Shown here piece by piece: positions 16,280 to 24,447 of a stretch of DNA of 64,000 nt. The notes beneath the pieces are model-generated. The model had not been told where the DNA came from. It saw only the letters and a program-made list of their open reading frames with translations, and did no database searches. Position numbers and translations under genes: made by a program. Position 1 is the stretch's first letter. Each line of letters starts with the position of its first letter. Origin of the DNA: Halorubellus litoreus (GTDB taxonomy: Archaea; Halobacteriota; Halobacteria; Halobacteriales; Natrialbaceae); NCBI RefSeq assembly GCF_037081675.1, contig NZ_JAZAQL010000006.1, forward strand, positions 174,233-238,232, written 5' to 3'.

Positions 16280-17116
16280 ATGGAGCGGCTCCCGTTCGGT
16301 ATCTCGCGGTTGGATTCGATGATAGACGGTGGTGCACCGCCGGGGAGCGTCGTTCTTCTCGCCGGCGAGGTCGGTGCCGGGGCGCGCGAGTTCGTGTACA
16401 CGAGCGTCGCGATGAACGCGCTGGCGCACGCCGACGCCGAACTGTTCGACCTCTACTACGGCGGGCTCCACGGGAACGCAGCCGTACCTGACGACATCCA
16501 CTACCTGTCGTTCACCGAGGAGCGAGACGCCATCGTCTCCGAGATGCAGTACGCGATGGACGACGACATCGTGGACGCCGCCGCCGAAGCCATCTCGTTC
16601 GCGGACTTCTCCACGGAGTACTTCCAGCTGTCGCAGGTCCCCCGGGAGTGGTACGCGAAGGAGACGCGGAAGATAACGGAACTCGGCGACCGGAACGACC
16701 GCCGCGGGACGCTCGACGCGGTCGGCGAGTACATGAACGACAACGCGAGCGGGAGTCTCGTCGTCGTCGACTCCGTCACCGACCTCGTGTCGGCGGCGAG
16801 CGACGAGATGGACTGGAACGAGATCACGCTCCTCATGAAGGGCTTGAAGAAGGCGAGCTACGAGTGGGGCGGCCTCGTGCTCCTGCTCGTGAACACCGAG
16901 GCGCTGTCGGCGCGGGAACTCGGCGGGCTCATGGAGTCCACGGACGGCTCGCTGCTGTTCGAGTGGGAGTCCGGTGGGAGCGAGCGCGCGCGAACGCTCG
17001 TCGTCAAGCAGTTCCGCGGCGTGCTGTCGCGCCTCGAAGAGGAGAACATCATCCAGTTCGAGACCGACATCAGCGACGCCGGGTTCGACATCAGCGACGT
17101 CCGGAAGATCAGGTGA
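16280..17116 (+). CDS. KaiC/RAD55-like protein without Walker A lysine
   Basis: A 278-residue protein with KaiC-like layout (PFGISRLDSMIDGGAPPGSVVLLAGEVGAGAREF at the N-terminus). At the Walker A position it has GEVGAGARE in place of GxxxxGK[ST], so nucleotide hydrolysis is doubtful. A Walker B-like SLVVVDSVTDLV is kept at about 154-165. Such HTR-like proteins are common in haloarchaea, with unknown, perhaps signalling, roles. The C-terminus (IQFETDISDAGFDISDVRKI) is typical of the group. ATG 16280 opens the conserved domain. Confidence 0.82.
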   Translation: MERLPFGISRLDSMIDGGAPPGSVVLLAGEVGAGAREFVYTSVAMNALAHADAELFDLYYGGLHGNAAVPDDIHYLSFTEERDAIVSEMQYAMDDDIVDAAAEAISFADFSTEYFQLSQVPREWYAKETRKITELGDRNDRRGTLDAVGEYMNDNASGSLVVVDSVTDLVSAASDEMDWNEITLLMKGLKKASYEWGGLVLLLVNTEALSARELGGLMESTDGSLLFEWESGGSERARTLVVKQFRGVLSRLEEENIIQFETDISDAGFDISDVRKIR

Positions 17117-17174
17117 CGAGGAACCGCCGGAAGCGGCCGCGTCGTCCCCGCCACACCCGTCGATTTTGCAACAA

Positions 17175-17191
17175 CCCTTAAGCACCTTAAG
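17175..17191 (+). promoter_or_regulatory. Doubled CTTAAG promoter of RHH operon
   Basis: Two CCTTAAG elements (17176-17182 and 17185-17191) precede ATG 17208. The first is at the usual leaderless spacing of about 29 nt. The second, about 20 nt away, could be a spare TATA or an operator copy. Confidence 0.6.
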
Positions 17192-17207
17192 ACCGAAATC
17201 CAGGCGA

Positions 17208-18071
17208 ATGGCGAGCGAGGAGCACGTCGACGTCTCGGTTCGACTCCCGCCGGACCTCGAGGAGTGGCTCGACCAGCAAGCCGTCGAGATGGACCGGAGT
17301 CGCGAGGACGTGATCCGAGAGCTCGTCGCCGCGTACCGTTCGATGACGGAGAGCGACGCCGGGGACGGCGTCGTGACGGCCGACGACCTGGACGGTGTCG
17401 TCGACGAGGCCGCGCTCGAGGCGTACGTCGAGACGGCGGCGTTCGAGGACGCGCTCGACGAGCAACGCGAGGAGTTCGAGGACCTCCTGAGCGACGTCCG
17501 GAAGCGCGTGGTGCAGGTCAAGCGCGAGGCGGACGCGAAGGCGCCGGCGGACCACGAGCACGCCGACCTCGAGGAGCGCGTGGACGCGATGGCGGCGGAC
17601 GTCGCGGACCTCTCTGAGACCGTCGACCGGGTCGAGGACGACCTGGACGCGGGGTTCGAGAACTTCGAGGACGTCCTCGAGTACCTGACGGAGACGACCG
17701 ACGAGTTGGAGGCGAAGACGGGGACGCTCGCTCGCGTGCTCGTGGACGTTCGCTCCGAGGTGAAGCGCTTGAGTCTCCAGGAGTCTCGACGTGCGGAGGC
17801 GGAGACGCTGAAGCTGGCGGCGAACCGCGAGGGCATCCGGACGGCGAAGTGCGAGGAGTGCGGGTCGCCCGTGGACGTCTCGCTGCTGTCGGTGCCGGAG
17901 TGCCCGCACTGTGCGAGCACGTTCAACGACGTCGAGAAGCGCACGGGGCTGTTCTCCTCGAACCGGCTCGTCACTGGGGACCCGCCGGCGCTCCCGGAGG
18001 GTCACGACGACGACCTGAACGCCGAGCTCGCCGAGGAGCTCGCCGAGCAGGCCGAGGAGGCGTCGGAATGA
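17208..18071 (+). CDS. Ribbon-helix-helix / coiled-coil / zinc-ribbon protein
   Basis: A 287-residue protein with three parts: an N-terminal RHH DNA-binding domain (VDVSVRLPPDLEEWLDQQA, then SREDVIRELVAAYR), long acidic coiled coil at about 70-205 (heptads such as DLEERVDAMAADVADLSETV), and a C-terminal zinc ribbon (CEEC at about 217-220, CPHC at about 235-238) followed by an acidic tail of Glu-Leu-Ala repeats. It looks like a DNA-bound structural or regulatory protein; the target is unknown. It overlaps the next gene by 4 nt (ATGA), so the two are translationally coupled. Confidence 0.8.
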   Translation: MASEEHVDVSVRLPPDLEEWLDQQAVEMDRSREDVIRELVAAYRSMTESDAGDGVVTADDLDGVVDEAALEAYVETAAFEDALDEQREEFEDLLSDVRKRVVQVKREADAKAPADHEHADLEERVDAMAADVADLSETVDRVEDDLDAGFENFEDVLEYLTETTDELEAKTGTLARVLVDVRSEVKRLSLQESRRAEAETLKLAANREGIRTAKCEECGSPVDVSLLSVPECPHCASTFNDVEKRTGLFSSNRLVTGDPPALPEGHDDDLNAELAEELAEQAEEASE

Positions 18072-18673
18072 CCGACGAGGGGGACGCTGGCGAGGAGTCG
18101 TCGGCGTCGCGAGAGCCCCTCGGTGGGTTGCGTGACCGCGTCCGGAGCGAGGACGACGATGCGGCACCGCCGACGTTGTTCCCGGAGGAGTCGCCCGCGG
18201 ACGCTGCGGGCGCCGGTGACGAGAGCGACGGGTCACCGGTCGACGACGGGACTGCAGTCGACCGTGACGACGACGGGGCTGCGGTCGAGGACGAGCCGGG
18301 AGCGCCAAGTGACGGCCGCGAGGGGCCGCTCGGTGATCTCGCGGCCGGTATCGAGGGGCGTCGGGAGCGGAAGACGAAGACCGACGAGGAGCTGTTCGAC
18401 GAGGTGGACGTCGGCGAGTTGGACGCGGACGAACTCTGGGCGCAGGTGGAGACCGACGAGCCGACCGTCGAACCGCGCGGCGAGCGCGAGATACGGGAGG
18501 TCCAGAAGCGCAAGTACTGCTCGCAGTGTCCGTACTTCGCCGACCCGCCGGACGTCGGGTGCTCGCACGAGGGGACGGACATCATCGAGCAGGTGGACAT
18601 GGAGCACTTCAAGGTCGCGGACTGCCCGGTCATCCTGGAGGACGAGCGTCTCGAGGACGTCACGACGGAGTAG
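18068..18673 (+). CDS. Acidic protein with conserved Cys-rich C-terminus
   Basis: A 201-residue protein. The first 110 residues are acidic and probably disordered. The C-terminal 75 residues carry a cysteine set (KYCSQCPYFADPPDVGCSH and later VADCPVI) that may bind zinc or an Fe-S cluster. It is coupled to the RHH protein by a 4-nt overlap, which suggests a joint role. A conserved haloarchaeal protein without known function as far as I can tell. Confidence 0.75.
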   Translation: MTDEGDAGEESSASREPLGGLRDRVRSEDDDAAPPTLFPEESPADAAGAGDESDGSPVDDGTAVDRDDDGAAVEDEPGAPSDGREGPLGDLAAGIEGRRERKTKTDEELFDEVDVGELDADELWAQVETDEPTVEPRGEREIREVQKRKYCSQCPYFADPPDVGCSHEGTDIIEQVDMEHFKVADCPVILEDERLEDVTTE

Positions 18674-18782
18674 GCCGCGGTGGCGCGTGACGGGACGGTC
18701 GGGGAGGCTGCTGGCGTCCCGAGCGTTCGGGGCGCCGTCGCGAAGACGTTACAGTCGTGTACCTCGAACGTGGTGGGTACGT

Positions 18783-19103
18783 ATGCAATTCTGCGACGAC
18801 TGCGGTTCGATGATGAAGACCGACGGCGACGAGTGGGTGTGTTCGTCGTGTGGCGCGACAGAGTCCCGTGGTGGCGACGAGAGCGAGTACGTGTCGACGG
18901 ACGCGCAGGCGAACGAGGAGGTCATCGAGACGGAGGAGAACGCGGACTTCGAGGGGAAGCCGACGGCGACGGACGTGCGCTGCGACGAGTGCGGGACTGA
19001 GGAGGCGTGGTACTACATCCAGCAGACGGCGAGTGCGGACGAACCGCCGACGCGGTTCTTCAAGTGCACGGAGTGCGGGAAGAAGTGGCGCGGGTACAAC
19101 TGA
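18783..19103 (+). CDS. tfs: Transcription factor S (TFIIS-like cleavage factor)
   Basis: A 106-residue protein. TFS stimulates the RNA-cleavage activity of archaeal RNA polymerase and rescues backtracked complexes. The N-terminal zinc ribbon has CDDC and CSSC (about 4-22). The C-terminal TFIIS ribbon has CDEC and CTEC, with the catalytic hairpin TASADEPPT providing the Asp-Glu pair. The length is typical. ATG 18783 follows a TTACA TATA-like element at about 33 nt. Confidence 0.95.
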   Translation: MQFCDDCGSMMKTDGDEWVCSSCGATESRGGDESEYVSTDAQANEEVIETEENADFEGKPTATDVRCDECGTEEAWYYIQQTASADEPPTRFFKCTECGKKWRGYN

Positions 19104-19210
19104 GCGTTGGTTCGACGCCCCCCGAGCCCGATTATTAATTACTACATTCCGAGTGGCAATTTTTCGGCGTGGCGTCGGGTTTGATGGACGCGGAGCGCGT
19201 GCGTGGTGGT

Positions 19211-21901
19211 ATGCCATTGCACGAACGGGACGTCCGGCAGGACGTCCGCGAACTCGGCGAACTCGTCGGCGACGTCCTGGAGGCGCAGGCGTCGACCGCG
19301 GCGTTCGAGACCGTCGAGGACGTCCGCGAGCGCGCAATCGGATACCGACGCGGGGACGTCGACTCGCGCGAACGACTCGTCGAGACCATCAAGGCGCTCG
19401 ACCCGGAGCGCGCGAGCGACGTCGCTCGCGCGTTCACGACGTACTTCGAACTCGTGAACCTCGCGGAGGAACGCGAGCGCGTTCGCACCGTCCGCCGGAG
19501 CCGGCAGACCGACGAACTCGAGGACTCGCTGCCCGCGGCCGCGGACGAACTCGGGAACGCGGACGTGGACGTCGTCGAGCAGACGCTCGCGGACGTCCTC
19601 GTCGAACCGACGTTCACCGCGCACCCGACCGAAGCCCGTCGGAAGACCGTGAAGGCGAAGCTCCGGTCGATCGCCGAGCACGTCGAGACGCTCGACGAAC
19701 GCTCCCTGACCGACCTCGAGGACGCCCGGGTGTGGCGCGACATCGAGGCGGAGGTGACGTCGCTCTGGCAGACCCCGCAGGTCCGAGAGGGGCCGCCGAC
19801 GCCGGACGACGAGGCGCGGAACGTCCAGTGGTACCTCCAGAACACGCTGTTCGACGTCGTCGGCGACGTCTACGACACCCTCGAACGCGAACTCGACGAA
19901 TCGATTGTCGAGGACCTCGACGTCCCGAAGCTGCTCGAGTTCCGGTCGTGGGCGGGCAGCGACCGCGACGGCAACCCCTACGTGACGCCGGAGGTCACCG
20001 AGCGGACGCTCGAACGCCAGCGGTCGGTCGCGCTCGAACGCTACCGGAATCGGTTGAAGGCGCTGTCGGGCGTCGTGAGTCAGGACGGCGACCGCTGTCC
20101 CCCGACGGACGGGTTCGAGGCGGGGCTCGCCGCGGACCGCGAGCGGCTCCCGGGCGTCGCGACCGAGACCGAGGAGCGGTATCCCGGCGAGCCGTACCGA
20201 AAGAAGCTGAAGTTGATGCGCGAGCGCGTCGACCGCGTCGGCGACGTCCGCCCCGGCGGGTACGAGGACGCGAGCGAGCTCATCGAGGACCTGGAGACGC
20301 TCGCCGAGAGCCTCCGCGCGAACGGCGCCGAATCGATCGTCGACGCGCACGTGAAACCGCTCGTTCGCGAGGTGGAGACGTTCGGGTTGACGCTCGCCGG
20401 CCTCGACCTCCGCGACCACCAGGAGAACCACACCGAGGCGGTCGGCGAGGCGCTCGCTCGCGAGGGCATCGAGTACGACGCGATGAGCGAGGACGAGCGC
20501 GTCGACGCCCTGACCGACGCCATCCTCCAGGACGAGCCGGTCGTGGACGTCACCGACACGGACGGCGTCTCGGAGACGACCGAGCGCGTCCTCCGGCGGT
20601 TCGACGCGTTCGCGGACTGGCAGCGCGAGTACGGCGCGGACGCCATCGACACGTACGCCATCTCGATGACCGAACGCCCGAGTCACGTCCTCGAGGTCCT
20701 CTTCCTCGCGGACCAGGCGGGCGTCGTGTCGCTACCCGCGTACTCGGGCGTGGACGTCGTCCCGCTGCTCGAGACCGAGAGCGCGCTGGAGAACGCGCGG
20801 GACATCATGGGCACGCTCTTCGAGAACGAGGCGTACGGCGCGGCCATCGAGGCGCGCGGGAACGTCCAGGAGGTGATGCTCGGGTACTCGGACTCGAACA
20901 AGGAGAACGGCTTTTTGGCGGCGAACTGGCGGCTCCACGAGAACCAGCGTCGCATCGCGCACGTCTGCGACGACCACGACGTCACCCTCCGCTTGTTCCA
21001 CGGCCGCGGTGGCTCCATCTCGCGCGGCGGCGGGCCCATCGGCGCGGCGCTGCTCGCGCGGCCGAGCGACGCGGTATCGGGGATGGTGAAGTTCACCGAG
21101 CAAGGCGAGGTCCTCGCGGAGCGGTACGCGAACCCGCAGGTCGCGGAGCGCTCGCTCGAACAACTGCTGTCCGCGCAGCTCCGGTCGCGCAAGCGCGCCA
21201 TCGAGCAGCCGGAACCGCAGGCCGCGGACGACTGGGAGGACGCGATGGCGGGGATGGCCGACGTCGCGCGCGACGAGTACCGGGACCTCCTCGAGACCGA
21301 CGGCTTCGTGTCGTACTTCGAGCAGGCGACGCCCATCACGGTCATCGAGGACCTCAACCTCGGGTCGCGGCCCGCGTCGCGGACCGGCGAGCGCAAGGTC
21401 GAGGACCTGCGCGCCATCCCGTGGGTGTTCTCGTGGACGCAGTCGCGGTGCGTGCTCCCGGGCTGGTACGGGCTCGCGACTGCACTCGACGAGTACCTGG
21501 AGGGAGAGGGCGACCTCGGGACGCTCCAGGAGATGTACGACTCGTGGCCGGTGTTCACGACGCTCCTGGACAACGCGGCGGTCGCGCTCGCTCGCACCGA
21601 CATGGAGATCGCGGGCTACTACGCGGAACTGGCGACGCCGGCGCTCCGCGAGCGGTTCTTCCCGCGACTCGAGGGCGAGTACGAGCGGGCGTGCGAGCTC
21701 GTGACGGAGATAACGGGTCGGGACACGGTGTACAAGCGCGAGTGGTTCGGTGAGAGCCTCTCGCGACGGAATCCCTACGTCGACCCGTTGCACCTGCTAC
21801 AGGTCGACCTGCTCGACCAGACCCATCGCACGCCGGCGGAGGAGCGAACGCTTCGCTTGACCGTGAAGGGTATCGCGGCCGGCATGAAGAACACCGGTTG
21901 A
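19211..21901 (+). CDS. ppc: Phosphoenolpyruvate carboxylase
   Basis: An 896-residue enzyme that carboxylates PEP to oxaloacetate, an anaplerotic step. The bacterial-type motifs are present: FTAHPTE with catalytic His 138, SDRDGNPYVTPEVT, GYSDSNKENGF, and FHGRGGSISRGGGP. The end is KNTG, close to the usual QNTG. ATG 19211 has a GGTGGT Shine-Dalgarno-like stretch. A GTG at 19169 would fit an AT-rich TATA (19130-19140) in leaderless form, adding 14 residues. The sequence right after the stop looks like an insertion-sequence end. Confidence 0.96.
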   Translation: MPLHERDVRQDVRELGELVGDVLEAQASTAAFETVEDVRERAIGYRRGDVDSRERLVETIKALDPERASDVARAFTTYFELVNLAEERERVRTVRRSRQTDELEDSLPAAADELGNADVDVVEQTLADVLVEPTFTAHPTEARRKTVKAKLRSIAEHVETLDERSLTDLEDARVWRDIEAEVTSLWQTPQVREGPPTPDDEARNVQWYLQNTLFDVVGDVYDTLERELDESIVEDLDVPKLLEFRSWAGSDRDGNPYVTPEVTERTLERQRSVALERYRNRLKALSGVVSQDGDRCPPTDGFEAGLAADRERLPGVATETEERYPGEPYRKKLKLMRERVDRVGDVRPGGYEDASELIEDLETLAESLRANGAESIVDAHVKPLVREVETFGLTLAGLDLRDHQENHTEAVGEALAREGIEYDAMSEDERVDALTDAILQDEPVVDVTDTDGVSETTERVLRRFDAFADWQREYGADAIDTYAISMTERPSHVLEVLFLADQAGVVSLPAYSGVDVVPLLETESALENARDIMGTLFENEAYGAAIEARGNVQEVMLGYSDSNKENGFLAANWRLHENQRRIAHVCDDHDVTLRLFHGRGGSISRGGGPIGAALLARPSDAVSGMVKFTEQGEVLAERYANPQVAERSLEQLLSAQLRSRKRAIEQPEPQAADDWEDAMAGMADVARDEYRDLLETDGFVSYFEQATPITVIEDLNLGSRPASRTGERKVEDLRAIPWVFSWTQSRCVLPGWYGLATALDEYLEGEGDLGTLQEMYDSWPVFTTLLDNAAVALARTDMEIAGYYAELATPALRERFFPRLEGEYERACELVTEITGRDTVYKREWFGESLSRRNPYVDPLHLLQVDLLDQTHRTPAEERTLRLTVKGIAAGMKNTG

Positions 21902-21948
21902 CATCCTCTGCGCCCTGAAAGGCGGGACTCTCTCCGTGGTTCAGGTAG
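21899..21948 (+). mobile_element. Possible IS200/IS605-type right-end scar
   Basis: GACATCCTCTGCGCCCTGAA and the following GGCGGGACTCTC resemble the 3' end found after TnpB genes of haloarchaeal IS605/IS1341-like elements (GACATCCTC plus a small GCCCTGAAAGGC hairpin). It overlaps the stop codon of ppc. No transposase is present. The match is from memory. Confidence 0.4.
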
Positions 21949-21971
21949 GTCACGCGGTTCGAAGAGGGGGA

Positions 21972-22021
21972 GTCGGTGGGGCGCTCGTGGGTGGGGGGGC
22001 AGAATCGGAGCGCCCACCGAC
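21972..22021. terminator. Strong inverted repeat between convergent genes
   Basis: The arms at 21972-21986 and 22008-22021 pair over 14 bp with one bulged G and a 21-nt loop. They lie between the stops of ppc and the response regulator. They may act as a bidirectional terminator or RNA-stabilising hairpin. No T-run follows, so this is not a classical archaeal terminator. Confidence 0.5.
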
Positions 22022-22161
22022 GGATAGGGGGGAATCGGTCGCGGACAGTCCGTCACTGGTCCGCGGCCGTTCGGTACTTTCTCACCGTGCGTCCTTACGA
22101 TGGGGCCTTGGCACTTAGGGACGGAAATTTCCGGTGGTCGTCTCGGGTGTCTGTCGCGCGG

Positions 22162-22779
22162 TCATCCGGTGTCGGTGATGCCGCTGGTGCCGTCTGCGTC
22201 CTCGTCGCAGCGGACGTCCTCGAGGGAGTCAACCGCGCGCTCGCGGGCCGCGACGACGCGCTCGCGGAGCGCGTCGAGGTCCGCGGGGTCGTCCTGCGTT
22301 CGGTACTCGGGGCCGGCCTGGAGGACCGCGAGCTTCGACTGGAGCGAGAAGTACTCCTGGAACGCGTCGGCGTGCTCGGCGAGTGCCAGCAGCGATTCGA
22401 CGGTCGATTCGAGCGGCTCGCGGCCGACCGGTTTGACGAGGTACTCGTCGAAGGGGAGCGAGACGATGTCGAGCGTCGGCTCGACGGCGGTCACCAATGA
22501 CACGCGCTGGTCGTGACCGCGAGACCGCATCTCGGCGAGCACGACGTCGCCGGACATCGACGGCATCCGGCGGTCGAGCAGGACGACGTCGATGGGTTCG
22601 GTCGCGAGGACGTCGAGCGCGTCGCTCCCCGAGTACGCGACGTGAACGTCGACGTGTTCGCGGAGCCAGAGCGCGTACGTGTCTGCCAGGTCCTCGTCGT
22701 CGTCGACGACGAGAACGGTTGCGTCCGTCGTCGGGAGGTCGACGGTCACGTCCATCGGGAGCGAGTGAGTTCCGGGCAT
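22162..22779 (-). CDS. HalX-type response regulator
   Basis: A 205-residue protein. Residues about 18-125 are a receiver domain: acidic pocket VLVVDDDEDLAD, phosphoacceptor Asp in VVLLDRRMPSMSGD, and the conserved Lys in YLVKPV. Residues about 130-190 are the helical HalX domain that follows receivers in many haloarchaea. It has no recognisable DNA-binding domain. ATG 22779 is chosen from a TTACC-type upstream element; ATG 22755 is an alternative. A histidine kinase lies 2.5 kb away but is not adjacent. Confidence 0.88.
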   Translation of the reverse strand: MPGTHSLPMDVTVDLPTTDATVLVVDDDEDLADTYALWLREHVDVHVAYSGSDALDVLATEPIDVVLLDRRMPSMSGDVVLAEMRSRGHDQRVSLVTAVEPTLDIVSLPFDEYLVKPVGREPLESTVESLLALAEHADAFQEYFSLQSKLAVLQAGPEYRTQDDPADLDALRERVVAARERAVDSLEDVRCDEDADGTSGITDTG

Positions 22780-22902
22780 GATAGCGGCGCTCCGTGCGCT
22801 TACCCTAGGTACGGAACTCGGGCCCCTCATTCGTGATTCCTAAATTGTTTGGTGCGTGGGGAAGGGAAGGACACTTCCGCGTTCGCGGCGTCGTTCGACG
22901 CG

Positions 22903-23412
22903 ATGAGTACGGGCTCTCGTCGCGTCGAGGTGCATCCGGGTCGCGAGGCGGTCGTGGAGTTCGACCCCGACCTGACCTTCGAGTGCGTCGACGAGTGCAC
23001 GTGGTGCTGTACGCACGGCGTCCTCCTCTACGAGCGGGACTTCTACGAGCTCGCGGAGCGAGCGAGTCTGGACGATACGACGACGCAGTTCCGCGGCGAG
23101 GACTTCGTGAAGAAGGAGGCGAAGGACCGCGACGAGCACGTCGGTGAGGACGGCGAAGCGTGCGTGTTCCTGCGCGACGACGGCCTCTGTTCGCTGCACG
23201 CCGAGCACGACTGGAAGCCGACGCGGTGCTCGGTGTACCCGCTCGCGGTGTCGGTCGAGGACGGCGACATCCACGTGGACGTCCGCGAGTCCGCGTGGGA
23301 GCACTGCGAGGGCATGAACGTGAGCGAGCGGAAGGTCGTCGACAACCTCGACGCGTTCCTCCCGGAGGTCCTCTGGGAGCTCGACGACCCGTCGAGCGAC
23401 CGGGAACTGTAG
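22903..23412 (+). CDS. YkgJ-family cysteine-cluster protein
   Basis: A 169-residue protein with the YkgJ/CxxxCxxCC pattern: FECVDECTWCCTHGVLLYE near residue 20, then CVFLRDDGLCSLH and PTRCSVYPLAV. The eight-cysteine set is thought to hold a Zn or Fe-S cluster; the function of the family is unknown. ATG 22903 starts just before the conserved part. An in-frame start at 22849 would add 18 residues. It is divergent from the response regulator. Confidence 0.85.
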   Translation: MSTGSRRVEVHPGREAVVEFDPDLTFECVDECTWCCTHGVLLYERDFYELAERASLDDTTTQFRGEDFVKKEAKDRDEHVGEDGEACVFLRDDGLCSLHAEHDWKPTRCSVYPLAVSVEDGDIHVDVRESAWEHCEGMNVSERKVVDNLDAFLPEVLWELDDPSSDREL

Positions 23413-23448
23413 CGCGATTGCGCGGTCGATTCGATTTTCGGGGTCGAT

Positions 23449-24318
23449 TCAGGCGACGAGGAGCCACGCGACGAACACGACGAGGCCGCCGAGGAGCGTG
23501 GAGACGACGGCGTGCAGGCGGAGACTGTCGAGGAGTTCGTGTGCGTGGTCGGTGGTGTGTGCGACGTCGTAGACGTCGCCACCGATCTCGCAGGTGGGGA
23601 GGAAGTCCATGGCGACGTGGAGGAAGACGCCGGCGGCGAACCCGAAGACGAGCGCGTTCAGGACGGGGTCGGGCGGGAGGGCGATGATGCTCGCGGGGAT
23701 GGCGGTGAGGCCGACGCCGGCGGCGGGGAGGAGGAGGACCCAGGGGTTGCCGCCGTCGCTCGCGAGTCGGCGGGCGGCGGCGTACCCGGCGGGGCCCTTG
23801 TGGGAGACGATGGCGACGCCGAGGAACGCGCCGAGCGTGGGCATGTTGCCGTAGACGATGCCGATGATTGTGCCAGCGGCGAGGGCGTGCGCGGATATCT
23901 CGAGGCTCGTGTGGTCGAAGCTGGTCTCGTGGGTGAGGCGGTGCCCGACGGTGTGGGCGCCGAACCCGAGGACGATGCCGGCGGCGACGCCGAAGCCGCC
24001 CCAGCGCGGGTGGAGGCCGAACGCTTGCGGGAGGAGGAAGACGGCGGCGCTGGTGACCATGGCGCCGGCGGCGAGGCCGTACGCCCAGACGAGGCCGTGG
24101 GCGTGGCCGCCGTCGGCGCGTGCGCCGAGCGGGATGGCGACGCCCATGGCGGCGAACGCGGTCCACGCGATGCCGACGACCTTCCAGAGTTCGGGGCGGC
24201 CGTCGGCGGCGACGGTCGCGGCCCACGCGGTGAGTGCGAGGAACGCGACGACGGCGACGACGCCGACCGTCGGCACGCCCGCGATGTTGTTAACCCTCGA
24301 TTCCGAGTTAGTAACCAT
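23449..24318 (-). CDS. ZIP-family metal transporter
   Basis: A 289-residue membrane protein with about eight hydrophobic helices. The metal-path signatures are HALAAGTIIGIVYG in the fourth-helix region and HVAMDFLPTCE in the fifth-helix region. His-rich loops (HAHGLVW) are also seen. It likely imports Zn2+ or another divalent metal. ATG 24318 lies 30 nt from GTTATTAACC, consistent with a leaderless mRNA. A cluster of GTTAAC-type palindromes around the start suggests control by a metal-responsive repressor. Confidence 0.88.
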   Translation of the reverse strand: MVTNSESRVNNIAGVPTVGVVAVVAFLALTAWAATVAADGRPELWKVVGIAWTAFAAMGVAIPLGARADGGHAHGLVWAYGLAAGAMVTSAAVFLLPQAFGLHPRWGGFGVAAGIVLGFGAHTVGHRLTHETSFDHTSLEISAHALAAGTIIGIVYGNMPTLGAFLGVAIVSHKGPAGYAAARRLASDGGNPWVLLLPAAGVGLTAIPASIIALPPDPVLNALVFGFAAGVFLHVAMDFLPTCEIGGDVYDVAHTTDHAHELLDSLRLHAVVSTLLGGLVVFVAWLLVA

Positions 24319-24352
24319 TCTTGTTAACAACACGCCGTCGTTGGTTAATAAC
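24287..24352 (-). promoter_or_regulatory. ZIP promoter with palindromic operator-like sites
   Basis: Four related sites: TTGTTAAC (24287-24294), GTTAGTAAC (24307-24315, codons 2-4 of the gene), the perfect palindrome TTGTTAACAA (24321-24330), and GTTAATAAC (24344-24352, which is also the TATA at leaderless distance). A dimeric repressor bound here would cover TATA, transcription start and first codons. Confidence 0.6.
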
Positions 24353-24447
24353 TCCGTCGGTCGCGTACGCTCGGCGAGTGCAGCCCCTGGGCTGGCGAGC
24401 GCACGTCAGCGACCCCGCGAACGCACGCAGCAGCCCCGCGAGGACGC

